Below are positions 1 through 7,541 of a DNA stretch of 19,132 nt, one piece after another. Numbering within the stretch: position 1 is the stretch's first letter; each line of letters starts with the position of its first letter. Under the pieces are notes generated by a model. It ran no database searches, was not told the origin of the DNA, and saw nothing but the letters and a program-made list of their open reading frames with translations. Origin of the DNA: Ignavibacteriota bacterium (lineage in GTDB: Bacteria; Bacteroidota; Ignavibacteria; Palsa-1295); contig JANYLL010000215.1 in NCBI GenBank assembly GCA_025357895.1, positions 1 through 19,132 of the forward strand, given 5' to 3'. A program made the position numbers and the translations under genes.

Positions 1-669
1 CCGATTCCCGGAGCGATTGCGACAAAACCCGGTTCTGCAACAAAACCATTCTTTGGTATTGAGCCTGAAGTCGTTACGAAAGAAGGAAAACCTGTGAAGC
101 CCAATGAAGGAGGGTTTCTTATATTGCGCAAACCATGGCCCTGGATGCTGCGCGGAATTTATAAAGATCCTGAGAGATTCAAAAAACAATATTTTTCCGA
201 ATTCCCCGGCATCTATTTTACGGGTGACGGCGCACGATGTGATAAAGACGGATATTTCTGGATCATGGGCAGAGTTGATGACGTCATCAATGTCAGTGGG
301 CATCGTATCGGCACAATGGAAGTCGAGAGTGCACTTGTTGCATACAAAAGCGTCGCAGAAGCTGCTGTTGTTGGAAGACCGGATGAAATAAAAGGATCGG
401 CGCTTGTAGCATTTGTTACCTTAAAATCAGGTTCATTGGGCAGTGAAGAAGTGAAGAGGGAACTGCGAGAGCATGTGGCAAAAGAGATCGGCGGTTTTGC
501 CAGACCTGATGATATTCATTTCACCGATGCACTTCCCAAGACAAGGAGCGGGAAGATCATGCGCCGATTACTTCGTGAACTTGCTTCGACAGGGAATGTG
601 AAAGGCGATACGACGACGCTTGAGGATTTTTCCGTGCTTGAAAAATTGAGGCAATCGGAAGAGGAATAA
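1..669 (+). CDS. acs: Acetyl-CoA synthetase (AMP-forming), C-terminal part
   Basis: Cytoplasmic enzyme that activates acetate with ATP and CoA to acetyl-CoA, feeding the TCA cycle and biosynthesis. The frame is open from the first base, so the gene begins upstream; about 222 of the family's usual ~650 residues are present. The visible part starts with the conserved stretch PGSATKPFFG. The hinge region follows (YFTGDGA..DKDGYFWIMGRVDD, then VINVSGHRIGTMEVES). Near the end is PKTRSGKIMRR, with the catalytic lysine encoded at 553-555. In this family that lysine is reversibly acetylated, so activity is probably controlled after translation. The gene converges on the next gene with only six bases between stop codons, and I see no terminator there. 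Propionyl-CoA synthetase is a close relative, but the PGSATKPFFG stretch favours Acs. Confidence 0.95.
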   Translation, partial: PIPGAIATKPGSATKPFFGIEPEVVTKEGKPVKPNEGGFLILRKPWPWMLRGIYKDPERFKKQYFSEFPGIYFTGDGARCDKDGYFWIMGRVDDVINVSGHRIGTMEVESALVAYKSVAEAAVVGRPDEIKGSALVAFVTLKSGSLGSEEVKRELREHVAKEIGGFARPDDIHFTDALPKTRSGKIMRRLLRELASTGNVKGDTTTLEDFSVLEKLRQSEEE

Positions 670-675
670 TAGAAC

Positions 676-1911
676 TCAATTTTTTATTAATTTAACGGTA
701 TTATTTCCGAGCCGGGCAAAAAATACTCCTGGATTATATGTTTGAAGATTAATCTGAAGCTTCGATTCACCTGCCGGTATTAATGTATGGAAAAGCTCTT
801 TCCCCAAAATATCGTATATCTGAAATATCTTTTGGGCTTCAAGAGTTGAGAAACGGAATTCAGAGATAGAAGAATTGGGATAAACAGCCAAATAAAAATA
901 ACTTTTCTCAGTGTTAGCAGGCACAGCACTTCCTATCAATGATCCACCACCGTCAGTCGTTTTAATTAAAATATGTTCTCCTACTGCATACACAATTTTC
1001 TCAGAAGTTGCTGTAATTTTACTAGCACGGGTATATTGAGAAGGAGTTGATTGTACAGACCAAGTTTTTCCACCATCTATCGTCTTGAAAATCCTTCCCT
1101 CGTATGATGTTGCATAACCGACTAAATCAGTAGTAAAAGATAATGATGTGATGGACTCATTATTATTTTGAAATACCTGGTAAGATCCTCTGAGAGAAAA
1201 ATCTTCCGTCCAAGTGGAAACATTTTTTTCTTCAAAACTCAACCAGGAATTACCGTGATAGATTGGACATCCGCCATGATAATTACTTTCTCGAAGGGTC
1301 CAATTTTTTCCTGCATCTACAGTCTCCAAGAGATAGGACTCGATGCCGCACATACTAAATTCCCTTGATACAACTGCAAACCCATGAAGTGAATCTTTAA
1401 AAAATATTTTATCAAATCCACTATAATCCTTAAGAATAGCTCTATCCCAGTTTTCCCCAGAATTATATGTGGATTGCAGTATGGTGCCTTGTTTGGAATT
1501 AGCAGTAATAAAGAATATAGAAGGAGTAAGAAAATGGATTTGATCAATATGCTGAATGTCTGACCCAACATTAACTGTATCCCATGTTTTTCCACCATTT
1601 ATAGATTTAAGCAGAATGGTGAAGTTGTCCCACAAAAAAATTGTTTGAGAATTAGCAAAATACGCATTATAAAAATTCACCGAATCTAGTACCTTCAATC
1701 CTTTCCAATTATTTCCTCCATCGATTGTCCTTTCAATGTAAGGGTAATAACCATTGTAGGTGTCATAGTGAAAGATGAAGCCTGTGTCAACTGAAGTAAA
1801 TGTAGCTTCTGCAGAAGAAAAATTTGGAGAAAGAACAACCCAACCTAAGCCCTGAGAAAGGGAAACTTCTCCAAGAAACAAGGTCATAAATACAATAATG
1901 ATCTTTTTCAT
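676..1911 (-). CDS. Secreted BNR/Ycf48-like repeat protein with T9SS sorting tail
   Basis: Predicted cell-surface or secreted protein of 411 residues; the ligand is unknown. It has an N-terminal signal peptide (KK, then a hydrophobic stretch, ending near SLSQG). About six repeats of the type [ST]-x-[DN]-G-G-x-x-W follow (RTIDGGNNW, KSINGGKTW, STYNSGENW, ETVDAGKNW, KTIDGGKTW, TTDGGGS), typical of sortilin/BNR/Ycf48-like beta-propellers. The last ~70 residues resemble a type A Por secretion tail: VYPNSS, then IYDILGKEL, then NPGVFFARL, ending in basic KLIKN. The T9SS would carry it across the outer membrane, where such tails are normally cleaved. It is visibly more AT-rich than its neighbours, which may reflect relaxed or laterally acquired sequence. 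It is divergent from the DinB-like gene across 67 bases. Confidence is high for the architecture and low for any function. Confidence 0.8.
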   Translation of the reverse strand: MKKIIIVFMTLFLGEVSLSQGLGWVVLSPNFSSAEATFTSVDTGFIFHYDTYNGYYPYIERTIDGGNNWKGLKVLDSVNFYNAYFANSQTIFLWDNFTILLKSINGGKTWDTVNVGSDIQHIDQIHFLTPSIFFITANSKQGTILQSTYNSGENWDRAILKDYSGFDKIFFKDSLHGFAVVSREFSMCGIESYLLETVDAGKNWTLRESNYHGGCPIYHGNSWLSFEEKNVSTWTEDFSLRGSYQVFQNNNESITSLSFTTDLVGYATSYEGRIFKTIDGGKTWSVQSTPSQYTRASKITATSEKIVYAVGEHILIKTTDGGGSLIGSAVPANTEKSYFYLAVYPNSSISEFRFSTLEAQKIFQIYDILGKELFHTLIPAGESKLQINLQTYNPGVFFARLGNNTVKLIKN

Positions 1912-1978
1912 GTGTGCCTCAAAAGGTGAATAATCAGAAAAGGAAACTAAAGAATCCTAAAAAAGATTTCCTCACATT

Positions 1979-2446
1979 ATGCGATACCCAGAAAAACTCT
2001 CAATACTTAACCGCACATTCAACATTGTTAAAGATTATGCGGAAGAATTTCCGACAGAGCTGACGTCGGAAAAACACAATGATAAGGCATTCAGCGCAAA
2101 TGAGATCATCTATCATTTGCTTGAAGTCGAAGAACTTTGGCAGCGGCGTATCCATCAACTTCTGCATGAAGAGAAACCGCAATTTCAGCAAATCAACCCT
2201 GATGTTTTAGCAATAGAACATCATTACAACGAACGGGATTATTTCGAAGGTATTATGGAATGGCAGAAATCCAGGGAAGAGACTCTTGAATTGATCACGT
2301 CCTTGTCAGATGAAGACATTTCGCGTATTGGCGTTCATTCCCGATATGGCGAAATGAATGTATACAGGATTCTCGATATTATGGCGGACCATGACCTCCA
2401 GCATCTTCGTCAAATGGAGCGAACACTTATATTAGTAAAAAAATAA
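1979..2446 (+). CDS. DinB-like (DinB/YfiT four-helix) protein
   Basis: 155-residue protein of the DinB/YfiT superfamily, small four-helix bundles that bind a divalent metal through three histidines. Some members are thiol-dependent transferases, but most have no known substrate. The expected ligands are visible: H46 in IIYHLLEVEELW, and H138 and H142 in ADHDLQHLRQM. The length matches the family. The ATG start gives a natural N-terminus; no clear Shine-Dalgarno precedes it. It is probably cytoplasmic, with no signal peptide or membrane segment. The exporter gene follows nine to fifteen bases later, depending on its start, but has its own promoter-like box, so co-transcription is uncertain. 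Family assignment is fairly sure; the substrate is unknown. Confidence 0.75.
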   Translation: MRYPEKLSILNRTFNIVKDYAEEFPTELTSEKHNDKAFSANEIIYHLLEVEELWQRRIHQLLHEEKPQFQQINPDVLAIEHHYNERDYFEGIMEWQKSREETLELITSLSDEDISRIGVHSRYGEMNVYRILDIMADHDLQHLRQMERTLILVKK

Positions 2447-2450
2447 GACG

Positions 2451-2458
2451 TATTTTTG
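2451..2458 (+). promoter_or_regulatory. Putative -7 promoter box (TATTTTTG) of the LysE-type gene
   Basis: An exact match to the Bacteroidota-type -7 element TAnnTTTG, three bases upstream of ATG 2462. A weak -33 candidate (TTA at 2427-2429) lies 21 bases upstream. Transcription from this box would start at or within a few bases of the start codon, giving a leaderless or nearly leaderless mRNA. This position also argues for ATG 2462 over TTG 2456, because the TTG lies inside the box. Confidence 0.45.
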
Positions 2459-2461
2459 TAT

Positions 2462-3217
2462 ATGCTGATTGCACTTCTTGTAGGGTTTGTTTCCGGCTGG
2501 CTGATCTCAATGCCGATTGGTCCAACCAATGCGGCGGCGATAACTCGTACCATTCAATATAGTTACAAGCATGGATTCGTCGTCGGTTTAGGCGGTGCGC
2601 TCATGGATATTATCTATTGCGGCGGAGCGACGCAGATCAACGCATTTCTTTTGCGTTCGCCGATCGTTAACTTATGTTTTCAAATTGTGGGATTCGGAAT
2701 CCTGATTTATTTAGGAATAAAATCCTTTGGTTCGGAACAGCGCGAAAAACCATTTGAACCGACGGCAAAAGATACGAAACAGGAAAAAAAGGCAGAAGCA
2801 ACAGTCGGCCGCATGAAGATGAAAAAGGCAAGTTATTTCACTTCGTTCTCGCTTGGTGTTGTTCTCTATGCTTCAAATGTTGCAGGAGTTCCGGAGTGGA
2901 TATTCATCAGTGCATTCTGGCATAATCAGGGTGTGATGATCATCGGAGTTTCCGATGCGATCTCATTTGCCGTTGGAGCGGGGTTAGGAACGGCAGGCTG
3001 GTTCTTTACTCTCGTAAAATATTTTTCTAAGAAGAGCACATCACTCAAGCCGCGTACTCTTCATATCATCAATCGCTTCGCCGGATTTGCAATGTTTGCT
3101 TTCGGAATATACTTTGGCTACCAAATAATTTTCAAGACCGATTGGAATAAAGTACAGGAAAGATGGAAACAGGATTTTGGAACCGTGATGAATTCACCAG
3201 TTCGAAATTACACCTAA
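2462..3217 (+). CDS. LysE/RhtB-family amino-acid or metabolite exporter
   Basis: Inner-membrane exporter of about 251 residues, likely driven by the proton gradient. The LysE superfamily exports basic amino acids, homoserine lactone or related metabolites; the substrate cannot be read from sequence. The first segment, LIALLVGFVSGWLISMPIGPTNAAA, carries the family's PxGP motif. About six hydrophobic segments follow, with a charged, lysine-rich loop near residues 97-123 between the third and fourth. A longer reading from TTG 2456 is possible, but I chose ATG 2462 because a promoter-like box overlaps the TTG. The last 24 bases overlap, antisense, the end of the convergent lptE-like gene. Confidence 0.8.
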   Translation: MLIALLVGFVSGWLISMPIGPTNAAAITRTIQYSYKHGFVVGLGGALMDIIYCGGATQINAFLLRSPIVNLCFQIVGFGILIYLGIKSFGSEQREKPFEPTAKDTKQEKKAEATVGRMKMKKASYFTSFSLGVVLYASNVAGVPEWIFISAFWHNQGVMIIGVSDAISFAVGAGLGTAGWFFTLVKYFSKKSTSLKPRTLHIINRFAGFAMFAFGIYFGYQIIFKTDWNKVQERWKQDFGTVMNSPVRNYT

Positions 3218-3694
3218 GAGCAGGTCATTAGTTAGTTTATCTTCTGCATTTTTTATTGCAATAGTTTGCCCGTCTAATCCTTGGGATATCTGGTAGTCAG
3301 AAGTTTGCTGAAAACTTTTATCCCAGAATGTTTTTTGCTTTTTCTGATCACGATATGTGGCCTCTATAGTTATCGTTATGCGTTTATTCGTTAGCTGCTC
3401 CCCCGCAGTAGCAACTCCGCTTGGCAGATCGGTAATACTGGTGATCGTAATATCGAGCAAGGCATCGGCAACTGAACGGTCACGTACTGAAAGCGATCCG
3501 TCACGCGTGAATTTTTGCACAAGTTTATCAGTAAGTTCCTGGCGAATCGTTGCCTGGGAAAAGCTTGAATTATCTGATGCAAGAGGTATGGCAATGCTTT
3601 TTATACCCGTGGGAATGCTGCTTCCGGTGAAGGAATAACATCCGGATAAAGAAGCAATAAGGAAAAGAACCGATAGGTTGGAGAATTTTTTCAT
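3194..3694 (-). CDS. lptE: LptE-like LPS-assembly lipoprotein
   Basis: Predicted outer-membrane lipoprotein of 166 residues that would plug the LptD barrel and take part in the last step of LPS delivery to the cell surface. It has a lipoprotein signal peptide with lipobox LSGC and acylated C19. CYSFTGSSIPTGIKSIAIP follows, the characteristic start of Bacteroidota LptE proteins, then an alpha/beta domain. Its start codon abuts the stop codon of the sigma-54 regulator (TAAATG), so the two are very likely one transcript with coupled translation. This regulator-lptE pair recurs in the phylum as I remember it. The 3' end overlaps the convergent exporter gene by 24 bases. The main alternative is a generic secreted lipoprotein, which context makes less likely. 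Confidence 0.8.
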   Translation of the reverse strand: MKKFSNLSVLFLIASLSGCYSFTGSSIPTGIKSIAIPLASDNSSFSQATIRQELTDKLVQKFTRDGSLSVRDRSVADALLDITITSITDLPSGVATAGEQLTNKRITITIEATYRDQKKQKTFWDKSFQQTSDYQISQGLDGQTIAIKNAEDKLTNDLLLGVISNW

Positions 3695-4870
3695 TTATTT
3701 TTTTTCCTCTTCAAATTCTTTTAATTTCCTGTACAGCGATCTTTCGCTTATTCCTAAAGCATCGGCAGCAAGTCTGCGGTCACCTTCGAAACGTTGTAAT
3801 GCTCTATGAATCATTTCTTCTTCATGCTTACTGAGATTGAGTTCGTTATTTATTCCATTATGGTTTATAGAGCCTGGGGGAAGAGATAGTGGAATATGAT
3901 TGGTTGACGGTTGCAAACGTTCTTTTAATTCTGAAATATCATTACGTAGCTCAACAAGTGCGCGGTAGATCAATCCCAATTCTGATTGCTGTGGCTGAGG
4001 ATGCGCTATCGGTGAAAGAGCAACATTATGATAACCGAATTCTGCTTCGCTGTGACGGTGTAAGATACTGCGAACATCGTTTGAAGTGATCACACCTTGT
4101 GATGACGTTGCAGGGCTAAATGCCATTACCGAAAGCTGCTCGAGTGTATTACGAAGCTCGCGGATATTACCGCGCCATTCGTATGAAGTTAGTTCTTCGA
4201 TAGCTTCGCTTTCAAGATGTGGTAAATGGGGAAGAGAGTGACGTGCGACAAGATCATGCAAAATACTATCGATTAAAAATGGAATATCCTCTCTTCGATT
4301 GCGCAGTGGCGGCAAACGCAACATGACGGCGCGAAGCCGGTAATAAAGATCAGCCCGGAATTTACCTGCCCGCACTTCTAATTCCAGATCACGATTTGTT
4401 GCGGCGATCACACGTGCATCGCTTGATCTCTCTGTAGTAGAACCAACCCGCGTGAATTTTCCTGTTTCAAGAATTCGAAGAAGTTTTACCTGCGCCGAGA
4501 GCGGCATTTCGCCGATCTCATCTAAGAATATCGTACCCCCTTTTGCAGCTTCAAAAAACCCTTTACGTTCAGCGGTTGCTCCGGTAAATGAGCCTTTCTC
4601 ATGCCCGAAAAGTTCGCTTTCAATGAGTCCCTCAGGAATGGCGCCGCAATTGACGGTCACGAATGGTCCGGACGTTCGCCCACTCCAATCGTGAATAAGC
4701 CGCGCGAAAACTTCTTTCCCAGTTCCGCTTTCACCCGTCAAAAGTACAGTGATAAGAGTCGGTGCAACAGCACGCACGACTCCGAGCAGTTCACGCATTT
4801 CATCGCTTGAAGCGACGATCTGCGTTGGAAGTTTTTGAAGCGCCCCGGATGTTGTAATTTCCTTCTGCAT
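3695..4870 (-). CDS. Sigma-54-dependent Fis-family transcriptional activator
   Basis: 391-residue bacterial enhancer-binding protein that uses ATP hydrolysis to open promoters bound by RNA polymerase-sigma-54. The AAA+ domain begins almost at the N-terminus, with no receiver, GAF or PAS input domain. Visible motifs are Walker A GESGTGKE (46-53), the sigma-54 contact loop GSFTGA (93-98, where GAFTGA is usual), Walker B GGTIFLDE (111-118), sensor IAATNRDL (155-162) and FRADLYYRL (171-179). A linker of about 80 residues leads to a C-terminal Fis-type helix-turn-helix (RRLAADALGISERSLYRKL). Without an input domain, its activity is probably set by expression level or a partner protein. lptE follows with no gap. 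A 7-bp inverted repeat in the divergent upstream region (4886-4909) is a candidate operator. Confidence 0.92.
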   Translation of the reverse strand: MQKEITTSGALQKLPTQIVASSDEMRELLGVVRAVAPTLITVLLTGESGTGKEVFARLIHDWSGRTSGPFVTVNCGAIPEGLIESELFGHEKGSFTGATAERKGFFEAAKGGTIFLDEIGEMPLSAQVKLLRILETGKFTRVGSTTERSSDARVIAATNRDLELEVRAGKFRADLYYRLRAVMLRLPPLRNRREDIPFLIDSILHDLVARHSLPHLPHLESEAIEELTSYEWRGNIRELRNTLEQLSVMAFSPATSSQGVITSNDVRSILHRHSEAEFGYHNVALSPIAHPQPQQSELGLIYRALVELRNDISELKERLQPSTNHIPLSLPPGSINHNGINNELNLSKHEEEMIHRALQRFEGDRRLAADALGISERSLYRKLKEFEEEKK

Positions 4871-4885
4871 TATTGTTGAAGAGTA

Positions 4886-4909
4886 TAGAACTTCTTTTAG
4901 GCAGTTCTA
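4886..4909. promoter_or_regulatory. Candidate operator: perfect 7-bp inverted repeat, TAGAACT-N10-AGTTCTA
   Basis: Two perfect 7-base arms with a 10-base spacer lie in the 74-base divergent region between the sigma-54 regulator (start 4870) and the M1 peptidase (start 4945). Arm size and spacing suit a dimeric DNA-binding protein. The site lies upstream of the peptidase's putative -7 box and within the regulator's upstream region, so it could affect both. Which protein binds, if any, is unknown. Confidence 0.35.
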
Positions 4910-4931
4910 AGTTCGGTAATGTGGATTTATC

Positions 4932-4939
4932 TATTTTCG
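4932..4939 (+). promoter_or_regulatory. Putative -7 promoter box (TATTTTCG) of the M1 peptidase gene
   Basis: Seven of eight bases match TAnnTTTG, five bases upstream of ATG 4945. Transcription would begin at or next to the start codon. This supports ATG 4945 over the upstream TTG at 4873. Confidence 0.35.
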
Positions 4940-4944
4940 CGATT

Positions 4945-6918
4945 ATGCTACGATTTACCGGATTCTTTGTTGCGTTCTTTGCTTTACTCGTGGCCGCACC
5001 GGTCATAAAAGCACAGGATATTCCTATCTCATCTGCGAAGGGTTATGACGTAACCTATTATAATGCGACGGTATGGCTTAACCGCGTCCAAAATACGATT
5101 GCAGGTAAGGTCGATATGACAGCAAACTCGGTGAGTGATCTGTTATCTATTCTTCAACATGCAAAATTTCTTCAGATCGATAGCGTTTTTGTCGATGGTA
5201 TTCGCTCGGCAACGCAGATCACGGATTCTGCTTCAGGGACATATATCGTTACAGGATTTCCAAAAAATTATCATAATGGGTCAATATTTACTCTAAGAAC
5301 GTATTATCATGGAAAAGGGGTAAATGAAGGAGGAAGCAACGCCTGGGGAGGTGTGCAAAATATTGGGGGTATGATGTTTGCAATGGGCGTCGGTTTTACT
5401 GCGCCGTATGTCTCGTGTACTCGCCACTGGTTGCCATGTTATGATGAACCGGATGATAAAGCCGATTCTGTTACGCTGCGATTTTATGCGGATACATCCG
5501 GTATTGTAGTTTCCAACGGATTACAAACAGCCTATTCCCTTGGGAATGATGGGTATACTACATTTTGTGAATGGAAAGTTTCGCATCCTATCGTTACGTA
5601 TCTTCTGACCTTTGCTTTCGGTCCTTTTGAGAAATTAACAATTTCCAATACGCTTAATATACCCTTTGATGTATATGGTTTTGCAAAAGATACTGCGAAA
5701 CTCCGCGCCTTAATGAAAAAAAGAGTAGTGGAGGGATTAGTTTATTTTGATTCGCTTTTCGCTCCCTATCCATTCGAAAAAGTTGGATACGTTGTTGCTC
5801 CGATCGGCTCCATGGAACATCAAACAATGATCACGCTTATCAATCAGGCGATTGATACCAACAGTACAACTGCTGTTCATGAGCTTTCGCATATGTGGTG
5901 GGGTGATAAAGTGACATGTTATGATTTTAATGATCCATGGCTTAATGAAGGGTTTGCAACATATTGTGAATCACTTTTCGAAGAACGCTTTTTTGGCAAA
6001 ACACAATACTGGTCACATCAGCATGGCAATATTTCCGGTGCGATATCAGGTGGATCGACAATACCACTTTACGGAGCGCCGAGTTATACAAAGCCAAGGA
6101 ATAATTATCCTTATGCTGTTATCTATCAAAAAGGGGCAGCAGTTCTTGGCATGCTCCGGTATTTTCTCGGAGATTCACTTTTCTTTAATGCTGTTCGGAC
6201 TTATGGAAAAGCAAATGCCTATTCGACTGCAACGAGTGCTGACTTGCAGAGAGCATTTGAAATAAGTACGAATCGCGATCTTGGCTGGTTCTTTTCAAAA
6301 TGGGTGTATGGGATCGGTAATCCTATTCTGAATATTATTTGGTCGCGAAACGAAAATGCTGTGAAAATAAATATAGTACAATCACAGGATTCTGCAAAAG
6401 TCGGATATTTCAGACTGCCTTTGGTGATCGAAGCAAGAGCAAGCGGCGGGAAAACCGAACGGCATGAAATTTTGCTCGATTCAGTTCGTGTAAATGAAAT
6501 TACTTTTCAGAATTCTTTTGTACCGGATACGCTTATGATAGATCCCGATGGTGCAGTGATTAAGAAAATTGTTGGGCCCATAAAGCTCGGAGTTTTACCT
6601 AAACAAACCGGAATTGAAAGAGAATATCCGGTTCAACTGCACTTCAATCCGAATCCTTCGCATGGTCAAAGGGTATGGATTTCTTATGAAGTTCAGAGTT
6701 TTTCTATGCACTCCGGAGATAAATTCCGTTTGCAGGTTTTTGATACAAACGGCAATAGTATTTCCAATCCGGAATTGGGACCTTTTGATATAAGTTCTCG
6801 AACACATATGGTCGAATCATCTTTCGAAACAGAATCTCTTGCAAGTGGGACATATTTTGCCTTTCTCTTGTTAAATGACACGATCATAGGCGAAGGACAA
6901 TTTGTCATTACCAAATAA
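4945..6918 (+). CDS. Secreted M1-family zinc aminopeptidase with T9SS sorting tail
   Basis: 657-residue metallopeptidase, predicted to trim N-terminal residues from peptides at the cell surface. The N-terminal signal peptide is LRFTGFFVAFFALLVAAPVIKAQD. The N-terminal M1 beta domain follows (conserved CxRHWLPCYDEPDDKA). The exopeptidase motif appears as GSMEH (288-292; GAMEN is canonical). The zinc site is HELSH (H312, E313, H316) with the third ligand E335 in WLNEG, the proper HExxH-x18-E spacing. The last ~80 residues form a Por-type tail (HFNPNPSHG, VFDTNGNSI, ASGTYFAFL, ending FVITK), so it should use the T9SS. I start at ATG 4945 because it gives a clean signal peptide and follows a -7-like box; TTG 4873 would add 24 residues. 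Two small genes and an MBL-fold gene follow closely. Confidence 0.9.
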   Translation: MLRFTGFFVAFFALLVAAPVIKAQDIPISSAKGYDVTYYNATVWLNRVQNTIAGKVDMTANSVSDLLSILQHAKFLQIDSVFVDGIRSATQITDSASGTYIVTGFPKNYHNGSIFTLRTYYHGKGVNEGGSNAWGGVQNIGGMMFAMGVGFTAPYVSCTRHWLPCYDEPDDKADSVTLRFYADTSGIVVSNGLQTAYSLGNDGYTTFCEWKVSHPIVTYLLTFAFGPFEKLTISNTLNIPFDVYGFAKDTAKLRALMKKRVVEGLVYFDSLFAPYPFEKVGYVVAPIGSMEHQTMITLINQAIDTNSTTAVHELSHMWWGDKVTCYDFNDPWLNEGFATYCESLFEERFFGKTQYWSHQHGNISGAISGGSTIPLYGAPSYTKPRNNYPYAVIYQKGAAVLGMLRYFLGDSLFFNAVRTYGKANAYSTATSADLQRAFEISTNRDLGWFFSKWVYGIGNPILNIIWSRNENAVKINIVQSQDSAKVGYFRLPLVIEARASGGKTERHEILLDSVRVNEITFQNSFVPDTLMIDPDGAVIKKIVGPIKLGVLPKQTGIEREYPVQLHFNPNPSHGQRVWISYEVQSFSMHSGDKFRLQVFDTNGNSISNPELGPFDISSRTHMVESSFETESLASGTYFAFLLLNDTIIGEGQFVITK

Positions 6919-6941
6919 ATTTATTATTCGCAGAAGAATGT

Positions 6942-7232
6942 ATGTCAATTAACGTATCCGCTCCAGGAGATGCCGCGCTTGCCGAAAAGGCTTATGCGTC
7001 AGTCCGTGCTGTGCCGACAGTTGAACCGAATGACCGCAATCGTCTTGGATACCACGTCTGGCTCTATTTGCGTGGCGAACTTTCATCCTTAGAAGAAGCT
7101 GTTGAGGTTGCTCGCTCACGTTTTAAACCGAAAACACTTCCCATCGAAGATGTCGTTGCGCATATCACCGAGCAACTCCACCTCATCGAATATGGCGGCA
7201 TCACCATTGATACAACAGGTAAATTAGCCTAA
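6942..7232 (+). CDS. Small protein of unknown function (96 aa)
   Basis: I do not recognise this 96-residue protein. It is soluble and probably cytoplasmic, with no signal peptide or membrane segment. It has a predicted helix rich in Ala and Glu (LSSLEEAVEVARSRFK) and a second near the end (IEDVVAHITEQLHLIEYGG). There are no cysteines and no recognisable catalytic motif. It begins 23 bases after the M1 peptidase and ends 18 bases before the next small gene, so these small genes and the MBL-fold gene probably form one operon. Codon use resembles the neighbours. ATG 6942 was chosen because the out-of-frame ATG at 6938 reads only four codons before a stop. Confidence 0.65.
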   Translation: MSINVSAPGDAALAEKAYASVRAVPTVEPNDRNRLGYHVWLYLRGELSSLEEAVEVARSRFKPKTLPIEDVVAHITEQLHLIEYGGITIDTTGKLA

Positions 7233-7250
7233 TCTACTACCAGCTATTCC

Positions 7251-7532
7251 ATGACAAGTGAAGAACTTTTTGAAGAATTAAAATCTCTTGCCTCTGAAAT
7301 GGGAATTAAGATCCGTTTCGAAACCGGAAATTTCGAAGGCGGCTATTGCCTGCTACGCGAAGAAAAAATGCTCGTCATCAACAGGCGCACAACTATTCCG
7401 CGTAAGAACAAAACTCTTGCTTTGGGATTACATGAATTTGGTTTAGAAAATATTTTTATTGCTCCTGCACTTCGCGAAGCCATAGAAGATGAAGTCGCTA
7501 AAGCACTTCAGGAAAATCGTCTCGCCGCATAA
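7251..7532 (+). CDS. Conserved-looking small protein of unknown function (93 aa)
   Basis: 93-residue soluble protein. It opens with an amphipathic helix (SEELFEELKSLASEMG). A beta-strand section follows (IRFETGNFEGGYCLLREEKMLVINRR), then a helix and the segment ENIFIAPALREAIEDEVAK. From memory this resembles an unnamed family of about 95 residues in Bacteroidota/Ignavibacteria whose members share a G-x-C-x-[LV]-[KR] and LINRR-type core, but I cannot confirm that here. HEFGL is not an HExxH metalloprotease motif. It sits 18 bases after the preceding small gene and 9 bases before the MBL-fold gene, so joint transcription is likely. No function is assigned. Confidence 0.7.
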   Translation: MTSEELFEELKSLASEMGIKIRFETGNFEGGYCLLREEKMLVINRRTTIPRKNKTLALGLHEFGLENIFIAPALREAIEDEVAKALQENRLAA

Positions 7533-7541
7533 TTTTTCATT

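Noticed and set aside
4873..4944. Upstream TTG start extending the M1 peptidase by 24 residues
   Set aside because: It would hide the signal peptide behind a polar N-terminus, while ATG 4945 gives a clean signal peptide behind a -7-like box.
7425..7440. HEFGL in the 93-aa protein as a metalloprotease motif
   Set aside because: The second histidine of HExxH is missing and no distal ligand is evident.
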